Origin: Robiginitalea myxolifaciens
Lineage (GTDB): Bacteria; Bacteroidota; Bacteroidia; Flavobacteriales; Flavobacteriaceae
Length of the DNA stretch: 64,000 bases
Reading direction: 5' to 3'
Assembly (NCBI RefSeq): GCF_900115205.1
Contig: NZ_FOYQ01000002.1
Location: 806,001-870,000 of the forward strand
Below the pieces are notes generated by a model. That model saw nothing but the letters and a program-made list of their open reading frames with translations, was not told where the DNA came from and made no database searches. Shown here piece by piece: positions 25,220-33,315 of the stretch; positions within the stretch are counted from its first letter, which is position 1, and each line of letters begins with the position of its first letter. Position numbers and translations under genes: made by a program.

Positions 25220-25902
25220 AGGGAAGCCGTGTTAGGTTCCAATACGCGCCCTCCCTTTAATCGCAACTGCCGATCGCACTTATTGGCGAGGTCCATATCG
25301 TGGGAAACGATAATCAGGGTGGTCCCGGCCTCCTGATTGAGGTTAAAAAGCAATTCGGTGACGCGATCCCCGGTTTCTGCATCGAGATTCCCGGTGGGTT
25401 CATCGGCAAACAGGACTTCTGGCCGGTTGGCAAACGCACGGGCCAATGCAACCCGTTGCTGTTCTCCCCCCGATAGTTGGCTGGGATAATGGCGAAGGCG
25501 TTCTCCCAGGCCTACTTTGTCCAATAGGTCCATGGCAGTATTTCGCGCAGATTTGTCCCCTTGAAGTTCCAGGGGGACACTTACATTTTCCAGAGCGGTC
25601 AAAGTGGGTAGCAACTGGAAATTCTGAAAGATAAAACCAACCTTCTGACTTCGGAGTTTGGCCCGACCATCTTCGTTGAGACTTGAAAGTGAGGTGCCAC
25701 AGAGTTCTACCGTACCCGAATCCGGCACATCTAATCCCGCACAGAGGCCGAGAAGCGTGGTTTTACCGCTGCCGGATGGCCCGACTATGGCAAAAGTACT
25801 CCTGGCAGGGACACTAAAGTTGATATTATCGAGGATAGTCAGCCGGTTCTCCCCACTGCGGTACGACTTATGCAGGTCGCTGACGTTTAATATATTTGAC
25901 AT
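25216..25902 (-). CDS. ABC transporter ATP-binding protein, LolD/YbbA-like
   Basis: A 228-residue ATPase of the MacB/LolD/YbbA group. Walker [10 protein letters not shown], signature [14 protein letters not shown], Walker [13 protein letters not shown] and H-loop IVSHD are all intact. I use ATG 25902 ([14 protein letters not shown]); ATG 25908 and 25944 are also in frame but only add a leader that family members lack. Its 3' end overlaps the YbbP-like permease by four bases, so the two are translationally coupled. The divergent esterase gene begins less than 90 bases away, suggesting a shared regulatory region. Confidence 0.9.
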   Translation of the reverse strand: MSNILNVSDLHKSYRSGENRLTILDNINFSVPARSTFAIVGPSGSGKTTLLGLCAGLDVPDSGTVELCGTSLSSLNEDGRAKLRSQKVGFIFQNFQLLPTLTALENVSVPLELQGDKSARNTAMDLLDKVGLGERLRHYPSQLSGGEQQRVALARAFANRPEVLFADEPTGNLDAETGDRVTELLFNLNQEAGTTLIIVSHDMDLANKCDRQLRLKGGRVLEPNTASL

Positions 25903-25990
25903 AGGCATGAAGAACTGGCCGCTGCCTGGGCCGCGGCGCTTCAAAACGCTGAAATTACGGATAAGCCCCCCATAACTCCAATTCTACGCC

Positions 25991-26707
25991 ATGCAAAGCT
26001 TCTTAAAATTTCGTTATTTTTTCTTCCTGTTGCTGCTCATCAGTTGCGGGGATAACCCCAAAAAAGAATCCGGGAATACGTCAGATGAAGCTTCGGGTGC
26101 GGAGGCCGTAACTGAAGTGGAGGAGAAAACCACAGATCAGGCCGATAATGCAGCCACCATCTTATTCTTCGGAGATTCCCTGACCGCTGGTTACGGCCTT
26201 GAACCAGAACAGGCCTTCCCTGCCCTAATTCAGGAAAGACTTGATTCTCTGGGAATCCCTATGCGTGTTGTCAATGCCGGTTTGAGCGGGGAAACAACTT
26301 CCGGAGGCGCTAACCGCCTGGATTGGGTACTGCGGCAGCCTGTTTCCGTTTTTGTACTGGAACTTGGAGCCAATGATGGATTGCGCGGTATTCCGTTGAG
26401 CGAAACGCGCAAAAACCTCAGCTCGATTATCGAACGGGTTCATGAGCGGTATCCTGAGGCGAGGATTGTTTTGGCAGGAATGCAACTGCCGCCCAATATG
26501 GGTCCGGAATATACCGGAGAATTCCGACAGATATTCCCCGAGTTGGCAGCCCAGTATGAAGTGGCCTTGATCCCTTTTCTATTGCAGGGTGTAGGTGGAA
26601 TCCCGGAATTGAATCAGGACGATGGTATTCATCCTACTGCAGCAGGTCACCAAATTTTGGCGGACAATGTCTGGGAAGTACTGAAAGTGGAATTGGAAAA
26701 GAGCTAA
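25991..26707 (+). CDS. TesA-like arylesterase lipoprotein (SGNH hydrolase)
   Basis: A 238-residue SGNH/GDSL hydrolase. A lipoprotein signal is present (lipobox LISC, Cys about 18), followed by a Ser/Glu-rich linker to residue 54. The catalytic blocks are complete: block I FFGDSLTAGYG with Ser63, block II Gly in NAGLSGETT, block III GAND, and block V DGIHPTAAGH with the Asp and His. The close relative TesA of E. coli hydrolyses acyl thioesters and aryl esters in the periplasm. It is divergent from the YbbA/YbbP-like transporter, an arrangement also found in Proteobacteria, which supports a shared function in acyl-compound handling. Confidence 0.9.
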   Translation: MQSFLKFRYFFFLLLLISCGDNPKKESGNTSDEASGAEAVTEVEEKTTDQADNAATILFFGDSLTAGYGLEPEQAFPALIQERLDSLGIPMRVVNAGLSGETTSGGANRLDWVLRQPVSVFVLELGANDGLRGIPLSETRKNLSSIIERVHERYPEARIVLAGMQLPPNMGPEYTGEFRQIFPELAAQYEVALIPFLLQGVGGIPELNQDDGIHPTAAGHQILADNVWEVLKVELEKS

Positions 26708-26744
26708 ATCCTTATTTCCCTGATAGCTTCAATTTAGTTGCTGA

Positions 26745-26981
26745 TTAAGCAACTCCTTTATCACGCTTGGTAGAAAAAGAAAGCGCCTTCTTTACACGGG
26801 AATCAGCACGACGATACAGACGGGCAGTTTGCTTATCGTTAGCTTCGATGTTTTCCTGAATTTCAGAAACGGAAACCAACTCCATTTGGATGGCGTCGAT
26901 CTTCTGATCGTTAGCGCTATTCTGAGCTTGAGCGAACTGAACTGAAAAAGTAAAAACGATAATGGCAAAAACAGCTTTCAT
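26745..26981 (-). CDS. Small secreted protein, 78 residues
   Basis: A 78-residue protein with a clear signal peptide (MKAVFAIIVFTFSVQFAQAQ); the mature part is about 58 residues, helical and charged, rich in Gln, Asn, Glu in the first half and Lys/Arg in the second (LYRRADSRVKKALSF). I do not recognise a family. An exact 7-bp hairpin (AGTTGCT/AGCAACT, 26736-26754) spans its stop codon. It could be a small periplasmic or secreted helical protein; nothing in the context gives a role. Confidence 0.7.
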   Translation of the reverse strand: MKAVFAIIVFTFSVQFAQAQNSANDQKIDAIQMELVSVSEIQENIEANDKQTARLYRRADSRVKKALSFSTKRDKGVA

Positions 26982-27117
26982 AATTAAGGATTGTTAGCTG
27001 TTACTTGAACGGGGCACAAGCCGTTTAACCGGGTGGTCATTCGGCGAACAACCCAGTATTTTCGGTATCTGACAAAACTTCCGTTTATCGGTAAAAATCT
27101 ATCGACGAACGGAACAT

Positions 27118-27279
27118 ATGGCCAAAACCCCTTATCGGAAAAAGGTGTTTTTAACCGATGTTTTTACCGTTGAAAAAGGGTTGAAAAACTCCGAAATACC
27201 CCTTTTGGACACTTCTGATACTATATGGGAATGGGATGGTGTAATCTGGAAAGATTCGGTCAGCGCCCGGCCTGCCTGA
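27118..27279 (+). CDS. Possible 53-residue small protein
   Basis: ATG 27118 to TGA 27279 encodes 53 residues with protein-like composition: a basic start (MAKTPYRKKVF), a mixed middle and a Trp-rich acidic stretch (TIWEWDGVIWKD). Codon choice looks like that of neighbouring genes. There is no recognisable family and no obvious ribosome or promoter signal, and it overlaps the inverted repeats of this gap, so it may be chance. Confidence 0.3.
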   Translation: MAKTPYRKKVFLTDVFTVEKGLKNSEIPLLDTSDTIWEWDGVIWKDSVSARPA

Positions 27280-27395
27280 AATACTCCGGCTAGTGCAGTA
27301 ATTATCGTTCAATGAACACCCATTTTGTGTATTTCGTCTATAATTGCCCTAAAGCATTGACACTGAGCCATAATATGTTTACATTAATCCGTCCA

Positions 27396-27411
27396 CAGGT
27401 AATACTACCTG
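27396..27411 (+). promoter_or_regulatory. Palindrome upstream of the malectin lipoprotein gene
   Basis: CAGGTA-ATAC-TACCTG, exact 6-bp arms around 4 bases, 22 bases before the start codon. Operator or leader hairpin; the binding protein is unknown. Confidence 0.4.
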
Positions 27412-27433
27412 GAATTCATTAAAACACTAGCTT

Positions 27434-28123
27434 ATGAAATTGATTAACCTTCAGCGAATGGCCCTGATGTTCCTTTTTTTAGGATTTCTGGCCGCCCCAA
27501 TTACCTCATGCAGTAGTGATGATCCCGAAGAACCGCCCATTACCTCGCCGGATCCCGACCCAGATCCCGATCCTGACCCGGATCCCGATCCAGATCCCGA
27601 TCCCGATCCAGATGTAAGTACTACTTCCATCCTCAGGCTCAATAGCGGAGGTCCTGAAGTAGCGTTCGGTGATGTTATTTTCCTGGAGGATACGTATTTC
27701 TCCGATGGAAATTCAGAACCTTTCACCAATCCGGATGTCACAGAAATTGCCGAAACGGATCAGGATGAGATCTATCTGACCGAACGCATTAGCTCGGCCA
27801 TACGAGGTACGTATAGTTACGATATTCCGGTCACCAATGGTGATTACCGCGTAATCCTTCATTTTGCCGAAATATTCTGGGGACAGCCCGGTGCCGGCGA
27901 AGCAGGTGGAGAAAACAGTAGAATTTTCGATGTTGCCGTAGAAGGCACCACCGTTCTGGATAATTACGACTTGTTCGCCGATGTCGGAGGTGCAACCGCC
28001 ACTACAAAAACCTTTATCGTAACGGTGACAGACGAAGAGTTAAACATTGTCTTTAGCGCCACCACGGATTATCCGAAACTTTCAGCATTGGAGCTGGAAG
28101 GAGACGGAGCGGTTCGAAATTAG
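27434..28123 (+). CDS. Malectin-domain lipoprotein with Asp-Pro repeat linker
   Basis: A 229-residue surface or periplasmic lipoprotein. The lipobox ITSC ends the signal peptide (Cys about 26) and is followed by acidic SSDDPEEPP. Residues about 40-60 are ten consecutive Asp-Pro dipeptides encoded by GAYCCN hexamers at 27551-27610. The rest is a malectin/CBM57-like beta-sandwich (ILRLNSGG, ISSAIRGTYSYDIPVTNGDYRVILHFAE, FDVAVEGTTVLDNYDL, LSALELEG), a domain that binds oligosaccharides or attaches to carbohydrate-active enzymes. There is no catalytic domain, so it probably binds glycan at the cell surface. Confidence 0.85.
   Translation: MKLINLQRMALMFLFLGFLAAPITSCSSDDPEEPPITSPDPDPDPDPDPDPDPDPDPDPDVSTTSILRLNSGGPEVAFGDVIFLEDTYFSDGNSEPFTNPDVTEIAETDQDEIYLTERISSAIRGTYSYDIPVTNGDYRVILHFAEIFWGQPGAGEAGGENSRIFDVAVEGTTVLDNYDLFADVGGATATTKTFIVTVTDEELNIVFSATTDYPKLSALELEGDGAVRN
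27551..27613 (+). repeat. Hexanucleotide repeat encoding (Asp-Pro)10
   Basis: Ten in-frame GAYCCN units followed by GAT. Third positions vary among C, T, A and G, which reduces perfect slippage tracts, but GATCCCGATCC blocks recur. Unit changes of six bases keep the frame and would alter linker length only. Confidence 0.85.
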
Positions 28124-28213
28124 ATAGCAACTAGCTAACGGAAATTAACATTCCGGTAAGAAAGGGTTCGTTTTGAGCTTTGTATTTTGCATCGAATTAT
28201 GCAAAACAATGCT

Positions 28214-28897
28214 ATGAAACGATCCCTTTTGTTATTGCTGGCCCTGAGTACTGCATTTGCCTGCCAGTCCAAAACCGACAAAAAGTCTCAGGAAACTGCA
28301 GAAGCCGTACCGGCAAAAGAAATTAAGACTTCTCTTACTGCTCAGGATTTATCAAAATACAAGAAGGCCTATTTCGCAGCCGGCTGTTTCTGGTGCGTCG
28401 AAGCTATTTTTGAAAGCGTTACCGGGGTAAAAGAAGTTTACTCAGGCTATGCAGGGGGGACCGAAAAAGATCCTACTTACCGGGATGTAGGGAGTGGAAG
28501 AACCAGCCACGCTGAAGCCGTAGAAATTTATTACGATCCACAAGAGGTGAATTTTTTCCAGCTGGTACAGGTCTTTTTTGGCTCACACGACCCAACCACG
28601 CTGAATCGCCAGGGACCTGACCGTGGCCCTCAATACCGTTCGATTGCCTTTTATTCAAATGAAGAAGAGCAAAACATAATCCTCGCTTATATGGATGCGC
28701 TGCGGGAAAACAATGTTTACGATCGTCCTATAGTAACTGAAGTGACCCCTTTGGATACCTTCTACATGGCGGAAGAATACCACCAGGACTACGAAAAAAG
28801 AAATCCGAACAATCCCTACGTTCAGAATGTTTCCATTCCCCGGTTAAACCGGTTTAAAGAGAATTTTCCGGACCTGCTGAAGGAAGATGCACACTAG
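28214..28897 (+). CDS. msrA: Peptide-methionine (S)-S-oxide reductase MsrA, lipoprotein form
   Basis: A 227-residue MsrA that reduces the S epimer of methionine sulfoxide in proteins. The active motif GCFWC is present with catalytic Cys58 and a second Cys61; GYAGG, GHTSHAEAV-like (GRTSHAEAVEI), and the QYRS and EEYHQDYE blocks are also intact. A lipoprotein signal (lipobox AFAC near residue 19) puts the enzyme in the periplasm or on the outer membrane, unlike cytoplasmic MsrA. No resolving Cys is seen near the C-terminus. ATG 28214 was chosen because it starts the signal peptide; ATG 28187 lies nine codons upstream. Confidence 0.93.
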   Translation: MKRSLLLLLALSTAFACQSKTDKKSQETAEAVPAKEIKTSLTAQDLSKYKKAYFAAGCFWCVEAIFESVTGVKEVYSGYAGGTEKDPTYRDVGSGRTSHAEAVEIYYDPQEVNFFQLVQVFFGSHDPTTLNRQGPDRGPQYRSIAFYSNEEEQNIILAYMDALRENNVYDRPIVTEVTPLDTFYMAEEYHQDYEKRNPNNPYVQNVSIPRLNRFKENFPDLLKEDAH

Positions 28898-28925
28898 TGG
28901 AATACCCCTAGTTCGTGTAGTTTTT
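28893..28925 (+). terminator. Weak hairpin between convergent msrA and the DUF4097-like gene
   Basis: ACTAGTGG and CCCCTAGT pair with one mismatch around AATA, with a TTTTT run eight bases further on. The distance to the T-run makes it a doubtful intrinsic terminator. Confidence 0.3.
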
Positions 28926-30447
28926 ATTCATTGATAGCCACTTTACTGTAGGAAGCATCAATTAAGATAGATTTGGCGGCGTCTTTGTTTCCGCTATAAC
29001 CGCTTTTCCAACCTGAGCTTCCGGCTTGTTTTTTATCCCAAACCACAGAAGTTGGAATGTCCAGGGAGGACTGATTGTTCTTGAGCGAAATGCGATAGGC
29101 ACTTCCCGGCGAATCACAGCTGAAATCCCCATTCTGGACCATCACCTTCATCTCCTTGAAATCATCGGAGATACTGCCGATGCGGATAACCCCCAGATTG
29201 TTTTCAATACTGGCTTGCTGGAGCAGCCTCGTGATAGTTACATCCGAAGAATTCGCCGAGAGATTAAGTCTGCGTACCAGATCCAGTTGTACGTTGTCTG
29301 AGAACTCGGCATTTAACTTACCGGATCGCCACTGACCCACCGAAATGGGAGAATACCGGGCAATAACCCGGGTATTCTCTCCTTCGATCGTAGATGCCAG
29401 CAGTGTGGCATAATTTAAATCGGCTTTGATATTGACTGCGTTATCGGCCAGTTTTACTTCACCATGCCTAACGTTGAGCTTTAAACGAGCTCCTTTGGGC
29501 ATTTTGATCTTTATGGTCTTTTTAATGGTGAAATTGCGGTTCTTGCCGGCACCCTGGAAGTAATAAGCACGTGTCCTTGCCTCGCCGGAACGCAAGCGCT
29601 CCCGGGCCTCTGCCAACTGGGCCTGAGCCTGTTCGCGCAAACGCTGCGCCTGCTCCCGATGCTCCGCCCGGTTCTTATGTAATTCCTCCTGACGACGCAT
29701 CAGCTCCTCGATACGTTGTTCCTGCTCAGCCGAACGGGCTTCCATACGGGCCTTGCGTTCCTCTGAGCGAACTTTAAGACGCTCCTGCAGGGCTTTGTTG
29801 CGCTCTTCTGCACGTTTTGCCCATTCTTCCATACGCTTTTGGAAATCCTCATCGAAGCCTTCCTTCATTTCGGCCTTCCACTTTTTCATGTATTCCTCTC
29901 CATCCCGCTCATAAGCCTCGTGATCAAACCGGGGCATGCGCGGCATAGCTGGCATGGGCGGAAGGTCCGCAATTTCGGTCAATTCCTCCATCTCCATCAA
30001 TTCCGGGATCTCCAGGTTTTCGATGATTTGGGCGATTTCCGGCATTTCGAACTCCGGGATGTTTATTTCCGGGATTTCAATCTCGGGCATCTCGAAATCA
30101 AAATCCATATCACTATTAAAGCGATACCCCCAGGGCGAATCGGATCGGGTGCTGACGGTGATTTTAGCGCTATTGCCCATTATTTCAATTCCGTTGTCTT
30201 CGAAATACTGAGCTGCCTCCTCCTCGGATGCCCCTTCCAGCGTAATGATCGCCTCTACCTGTACTTCGTTTCGATTCCAGGTTTCGAATTCGATATCGGT
30301 ATGACTGGTGTTCAGGTTCACTTCGACATCCGAATCGACGTCGAATTTTTCACTGTAGGTTTTACTTTGCTGGCCAAAGGCGACTCCGCCAGCGAAAATA
30401 GCGCCTATTAGCAGTGCCTTATGCACTGAGATTCGTAACTGTTTCAT
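28924..30447 (-). CDS. Secreted DUF4097-like protein with long charged helix
   Basis: A 507-residue protein with signal peptide (cleavage near GQQ, residue 26). Residues 28-105 are beta-rich (FDVDSDVEVNLNTSHTDIEFETW). Residues about 118-150 are a run of (E/N/F)(M/I)PEI-type tetrads with glutamates every third to fourth residue. Residues about 180-290 form one continuous, highly charged Glu/Arg/Lys/Gln helix with no Gly or Pro. Residues 300-500 return to beta-solenoid repeats like DUF4097 (MPKGARLKLNVRHGEVKLADNAVN). It is the last gene of the ECF sigma operon and overlaps the anti-sigma-like gene by 29 bases, so the sigma factor probably responds to or controls an envelope condition sensed through it. 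Function unknown. Confidence 0.75.
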   Translation of the reverse strand: MKQLRISVHKALLIGAIFAGGVAFGQQSKTYSEKFDVDSDVEVNLNTSHTDIEFETWNRNEVQVEAIITLEGASEEEAAQYFEDNGIEIMGNSAKITVSTRSDSPWGYRFNSDMDFDFEMPEIEIPEINIPEFEMPEIAQIIENLEIPELMEMEELTEIADLPPMPAMPRMPRFDHEAYERDGEEYMKKWKAEMKEGFDEDFQKRMEEWAKRAEERNKALQERLKVRSEERKARMEARSAEQEQRIEELMRRQEELHKNRAEHREQAQRLREQAQAQLAEARERLRSGEARTRAYYFQGAGKNRNFTIKKTIKIKMPKGARLKLNVRHGEVKLADNAVNIKADLNYATLLASTIEGENTRVIARYSPISVGQWRSGKLNAEFSDNVQLDLVRRLNLSANSSDVTITRLLQQASIENNLGVIRIGSISDDFKEMKVMVQNGDFSCDSPGSAYRISLKNNQSSLDIPTSVVWDKKQAGSSGWKSGYSGNKDAAKSILIDASYSKVAINE

Positions 30448-31060
30448 TTTTTGATTGTTTAATTTCTTCGAGTTTTTCGTTTAATTGTTGTAGGAGATTG
30501 AGCCGCAGCTGCAGATTGCGAATCATTGCATTGATGGTCTCCTCATTGGGTCCGATTTCATTCAATTCGCGACTCAATTCAGAATAGGCCTCATCTAACT
30601 CCTTAAGACGAGCCATAAAGTCATCGACAACTTTTTTATTGTCATCTGAAATTTCCAGATTTGCCAACTCCAGATTGATGCTGGCTGTATAATACGTTTC
30701 TACCTTCTTCAAATCCGGCGACAGATCTCCAAGAGAAACCCCGGGAACAACCTCGAGGGTATCTGTGGATACCACTTGCTGGCTAGGCGGGTCGCTAAGG
30801 GTAGATGCCGGTTGTCTCAGCATCCAGATACCAAACCCGAGCAGGCCAATACAACTCGCGGCAATACCCAGCCAAAGCAACGGGCTGGTCCGGCGGCTTC
30901 CGATTTCGCGAACGGGAACCTCCGCCGATTCTACTCTGTCCTCCCCAGCTTGTGAGAAGGCCTTTTCCAGGCGGTTTTCGAAACGGGATTCGTGGCCCTC
31001 GGGCATCTCGAAGCTCCGTTTGCGTTCGTCGTTGAATAAGTCTCTAAGATCCTGCGACAT
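30419..31060 (-). CDS. Membrane anti-sigma-factor-like protein
   Basis: A 213-residue protein with an N-terminal cytoplasmic domain (about 58 residues, FNDERKRSFEMPEGHESRFENRLEKAF), one membrane helix (LLWLGIAASCIGLLGFGIWML) and a periplasmic part ending in a heptad-rich coiled coil (NAMIRNLQLRLNLLQQLNEKLEEIKQS). Position immediately after an ECF sigma gene, with a 17-base overlap, and the one-helix topology suggest an anti-sigma factor. The ZAS zinc motif (HxxxCxxC) is absent, so the N-terminal domain would be a divergent sigma-binding element. Overlaps with both neighbours indicate translational coupling. Confidence 0.65.
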   Translation of the reverse strand: MSQDLRDLFNDERKRSFEMPEGHESRFENRLEKAFSQAGEDRVESAEVPVREIGSRRTSPLLWLGIAASCIGLLGFGIWMLRQPASTLSDPPSQQVVSTDTLEVVPGVSLGDLSPDLKKVETYYTASINLELANLEISDDNKKVVDDFMARLKELDEAYSELSRELNEIGPNEETINAMIRNLQLRLNLLQQLNEKLEEIKQSKNETVTNLSA

Positions 31061-31574
31061 GATTGTTATCGTTAAATTGTTCTAACACATAGCTCTTCCC
31101 CCGCATTAAACGGGTCCGGCATGTGGTTTCCTTTATCCCAAGTATTTCGGCGATTTCGGAATGATCATACCCTTCTATCAGATAAAGCTGTACGACTTCC
31201 CGGTACTTGTCGGGTAAAGCGTCGATAGCCGAGCGCACCTCTTCAGGGCCTACGGGATAGTTAACTTCCCAGTCGGCGTCGGCGGTAACCGGTTGCAGTC
31301 GATGTTCCTCGATATCTACGAAATACTGCTTTCTCGCTTTCAAAAAATCCAGACAACGATTGACTACAATACGCTTCAGCCATGCCCCGAAACTTACCTG
31401 CCCCTGGAACTGGTCCAGTTTCTGAAAGGCTTTTATAAAAGCTTCCTGAATCAAATCCTCTGCATCTGCTTCGTTGCGTACCATCCGCATCGCGACACAA
31501 AACATGCCCTGAGCGTATTTGCGATAGAGCTCCATTTGTGCTTTGCGATCGTGCCTGCGGCAGTGGTCGATCAA
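31044..31574 (-). CDS. ECF-family RNA polymerase sigma factor
   Basis: A 176-residue sigma-70 family ECF factor. Region 2 (DAEDLIQEAFIKAFQKLDQFQG) and region 4 (LPDKYREVVQLYLIEGYDHSEIAEILGIKETTCRTRLMRGK) are complete. I use TTG 31574, preceded by AGAGGAG; the frame is open upstream for about 15 residues (KLEFSAGTQEEL) but has no better start. The gene leads a three-gene overlapping unit with the anti-sigma-like membrane protein and the secreted charged-helix protein, which suggests autoregulated control of an envelope response. Spacing to the divergent DUF2911 gene is 184 bases. Confidence 0.9.
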   Translation of the reverse strand: MIDHCRRHDRKAQMELYRKYAQGMFCVAMRMVRNEADAEDLIQEAFIKAFQKLDQFQGQVSFGAWLKRIVVNRCLDFLKARKQYFVDIEEHRLQPVTADADWEVNYPVGPEEVRSAIDALPDKYREVVQLYLIEGYDHSEIAEILGIKETTCRTRLMRGKSYVLEQFNDNNHVAGS

Positions 31575-31758
31575 CTCCTCTTGTGTTCCGGCCGAAAATT
31601 CCAGCTTTGTTGGTTTAAAAGTGTTGTTATCCTAAAGACGATTCAAAAAATGCGACGTTGCAAAAGCCTGTATTTTTTTTGAAATTTTTTGCAAACCGGG
31701 ACAGGCGTTCCTCCCGGCCTCCTGTGATTTCGTACCTTTAAGGCTAAAGGTCAGTTTT

Positions 31759-32322
31759 ATGAAGGTACTCAAATGGATCGGCATTGTATTGCTGGCAATT
31801 GTTCTCCTGACGTATTTCGTAGGTATACCCTATCTGCGGGAACAGACTAAGAAATACAGTCCCGAAAAGACCGCCCAGTACAGTAATAAAGGCGTTGAAC
31901 TTGAGGTAACCTATTGCAGTCCCTACAAAAAAGACCGGAAAATATTCGGAGGGCTCGTGCCCTACGGGCAGGTATGGCGTACGGGTGCAAATGAGCCCAC
32001 TACTTTTACAACGAATAGGGAAATTGAAATTGCCGGTACGCGATTAGCTCCGGGGACATACTCCCTGTGGACCATTCCAAACCCCGATCAGTGGATCTTT
32101 ATCCTTAATGAGGAAGTACCCGATTGGGGGGTTACGCTTATGTCGGGTGGCGAGAAAACCTCGCGTGATCCGGAATCCGATGTGGTAAATAGTATCGTGG
32201 CCGCAGGCGAATTGACCGCTCCGCAAGAGCAGTTACTTCTGGAATTCAGAGCAAACAACTCCGGACTATATCTGAGTCTTAGCTGGGACCAGACCGAAAT
32301 ACAGGTTCCTATAAACTATTAA
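31759..32322 (+). CDS. DUF2911 domain-containing protein
   Basis: A 187-residue protein with an N-terminal membrane anchor (KWIGIVLLAIVLLTYFVGIPYL). The DUF2911 core follows: VTYCSPYKKDRKIFGGLVPYGQVWRTGANEPTTF and APGTYSLWTIPN, with a C-terminal LSLSWDQTEIQVPI strand. DUF2911 proteins are frequent in Bacteroidetes and face the periplasm; function is unknown. The gene ends 3 bases before meaB and is probably cotranscribed with it. Confidence 0.85.
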   Translation: MKVLKWIGIVLLAIVLLTYFVGIPYLREQTKKYSPEKTAQYSNKGVELEVTYCSPYKKDRKIFGGLVPYGQVWRTGANEPTTFTTNREIEIAGTRLAPGTYSLWTIPNPDQWIFILNEEVPDWGVTLMSGGEKTSRDPESDVVNSIVAAGELTAPQEQLLLEFRANNSGLYLSLSWDQTEIQVPINY

Positions 32323-32325
32323 TTG

Positions 32326-33309
32326 ATGGCTGATATAGATTCCTGGGCAGCTGCAATTCAAAGCGGGGACCGGGCGGCCCTGGCCCGTGCAATAACCCGG
32401 GTGGAGAGCCGGCGGGAGGAAGATCTCCAAACCGGCCAACAACTTATTGAGGCCTGCCTGAAAATTAAATCCAACAGTTACCGAATAGGGATTACCGGGG
32501 TTCCCGGAGCCGGAAAAAGTACGTTTATCGAGCAGTTGGGTATGCGCTATATCGCTGCCGGGCATCGGGTTGCTGTATTGGCCGTAGATCCCAGTAGCAG
32601 CATTACCAAAGGAAGTATCCTCGGGGATAAAACACGGATGCAGGAATTAAGCCGTGCCGATGCTGCATTTATTAGACCTTCCCCTGCCGGGGATTCCCTG
32701 GGTGGGGTGGCTCGAAAAACCCGGGAAACCATTACGCTCTGCGAAGCGGCTGGTTACGATATAATCCTGGTGGAAACCGTTGGGGTTGGACAGAGCGAAA
32801 CGGCCGTGCACGGGATGGTGGATTTCTTCCTCTTACTTAAAATTTCCGGGGCCGGAGATGAGCTGCAGGGAATTAAAAGAGGTGTAGTAGAATTAGCCGA
32901 CGCCCTGGTTATTAATAAGGCGGATGGCGAGAACATGGCTGCGGCACGAACCGCCCAAACGACCTTTAAGAAGGCGCTGCATCTGTATCCTCCCAAACCC
33001 AACGGATGGGACCCCAAAGTGCTTCTGTGTTCCTCTCTGGAAGGATCCGGATTTGATGAAATCGAAGCACTGTTGTCCCGATATGCGGTGGAGAACCGCA
33101 CCTCAGGCAGCTGGAATAAAAAGCGGACTGAACAAAACATCGCCTGGATGCAAAATACCCTGGATTCCGGAATGCAACGGATCTTTCAGGAATCCTCGGT
33201 AATCAGGGAAGAATACCAAAGGCTCCAAGAGCAGGTCGCGCAAGGGAACCTCAGCCCCTTCCGGGCTGCGGAGATGCTGCTCAAAAAGATTACCTTTGAG
33301 GCCAAATAA
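32326..33309 (+). CDS. meaB: Methylmalonyl-CoA mutase-associated GTPase MeaB
   Basis: A 327-residue G3E/SIMIBI GTPase that chaperones adenosylcobalamin loading and protects methylmalonyl-CoA mutase. G1 loop GVPGAGKST is at residues 58-66; AVDPSSS follows strand 3; DTVG-like ETVGVGQSE and the G4 NKADG motif are present. Start ATG 32326 (MADIDSW) is preceded by an in-frame TTG that is probably not used. The mutase genes are not in the window, but the PduO-type adenosyltransferase at 5861 belongs to the same cofactor system. Confidence 0.93.
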   Translation: MADIDSWAAAIQSGDRAALARAITRVESRREEDLQTGQQLIEACLKIKSNSYRIGITGVPGAGKSTFIEQLGMRYIAAGHRVAVLAVDPSSSITKGSILGDKTRMQELSRADAAFIRPSPAGDSLGGVARKTRETITLCEAAGYDIILVETVGVGQSETAVHGMVDFFLLLKISGAGDELQGIKRGVVELADALVINKADGENMAAARTAQTTFKKALHLYPPKPNGWDPKVLLCSSLEGSGFDEIEALLSRYAVENRTSGSWNKKRTEQNIAWMQNTLDSGMQRIFQESSVIREEYQRLQEQVAQGNLSPFRAAEMLLKKITFEAK

Positions 33310-33315
33310 CCAGCT

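Larger units (their letters stand above)
26982..27433. other. 450-bp intergenic region with inverted repeats and a possible small ORF
   Basis: No gene of normal length. Contents: CGGTAAAAA...ATCG at 27089-27104 has an inverted partner CGAT...TTTTTACCG at 27156-27169 (9 + 4 bp arms, 51-base loop); a related TTATCGGAAAAAGG lies between them; a 53-codon frame at 27118-27279; and a CAGGTA/TACCTG palindrome at 27396-27411 just before the malectin lipoprotein. AT-richness and repeated TATCGG motifs suggest regulatory use, possibly a small RNA, but I see no clear promoter or terminator. Confidence 0.5.

Noticed and set aside
29839-30411. A 190-codon plus-strand frame opposite the charged-helix protein
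   Set aside because: Its composition is a direct consequence of the repetitive Glu/Pro codons on the other strand.
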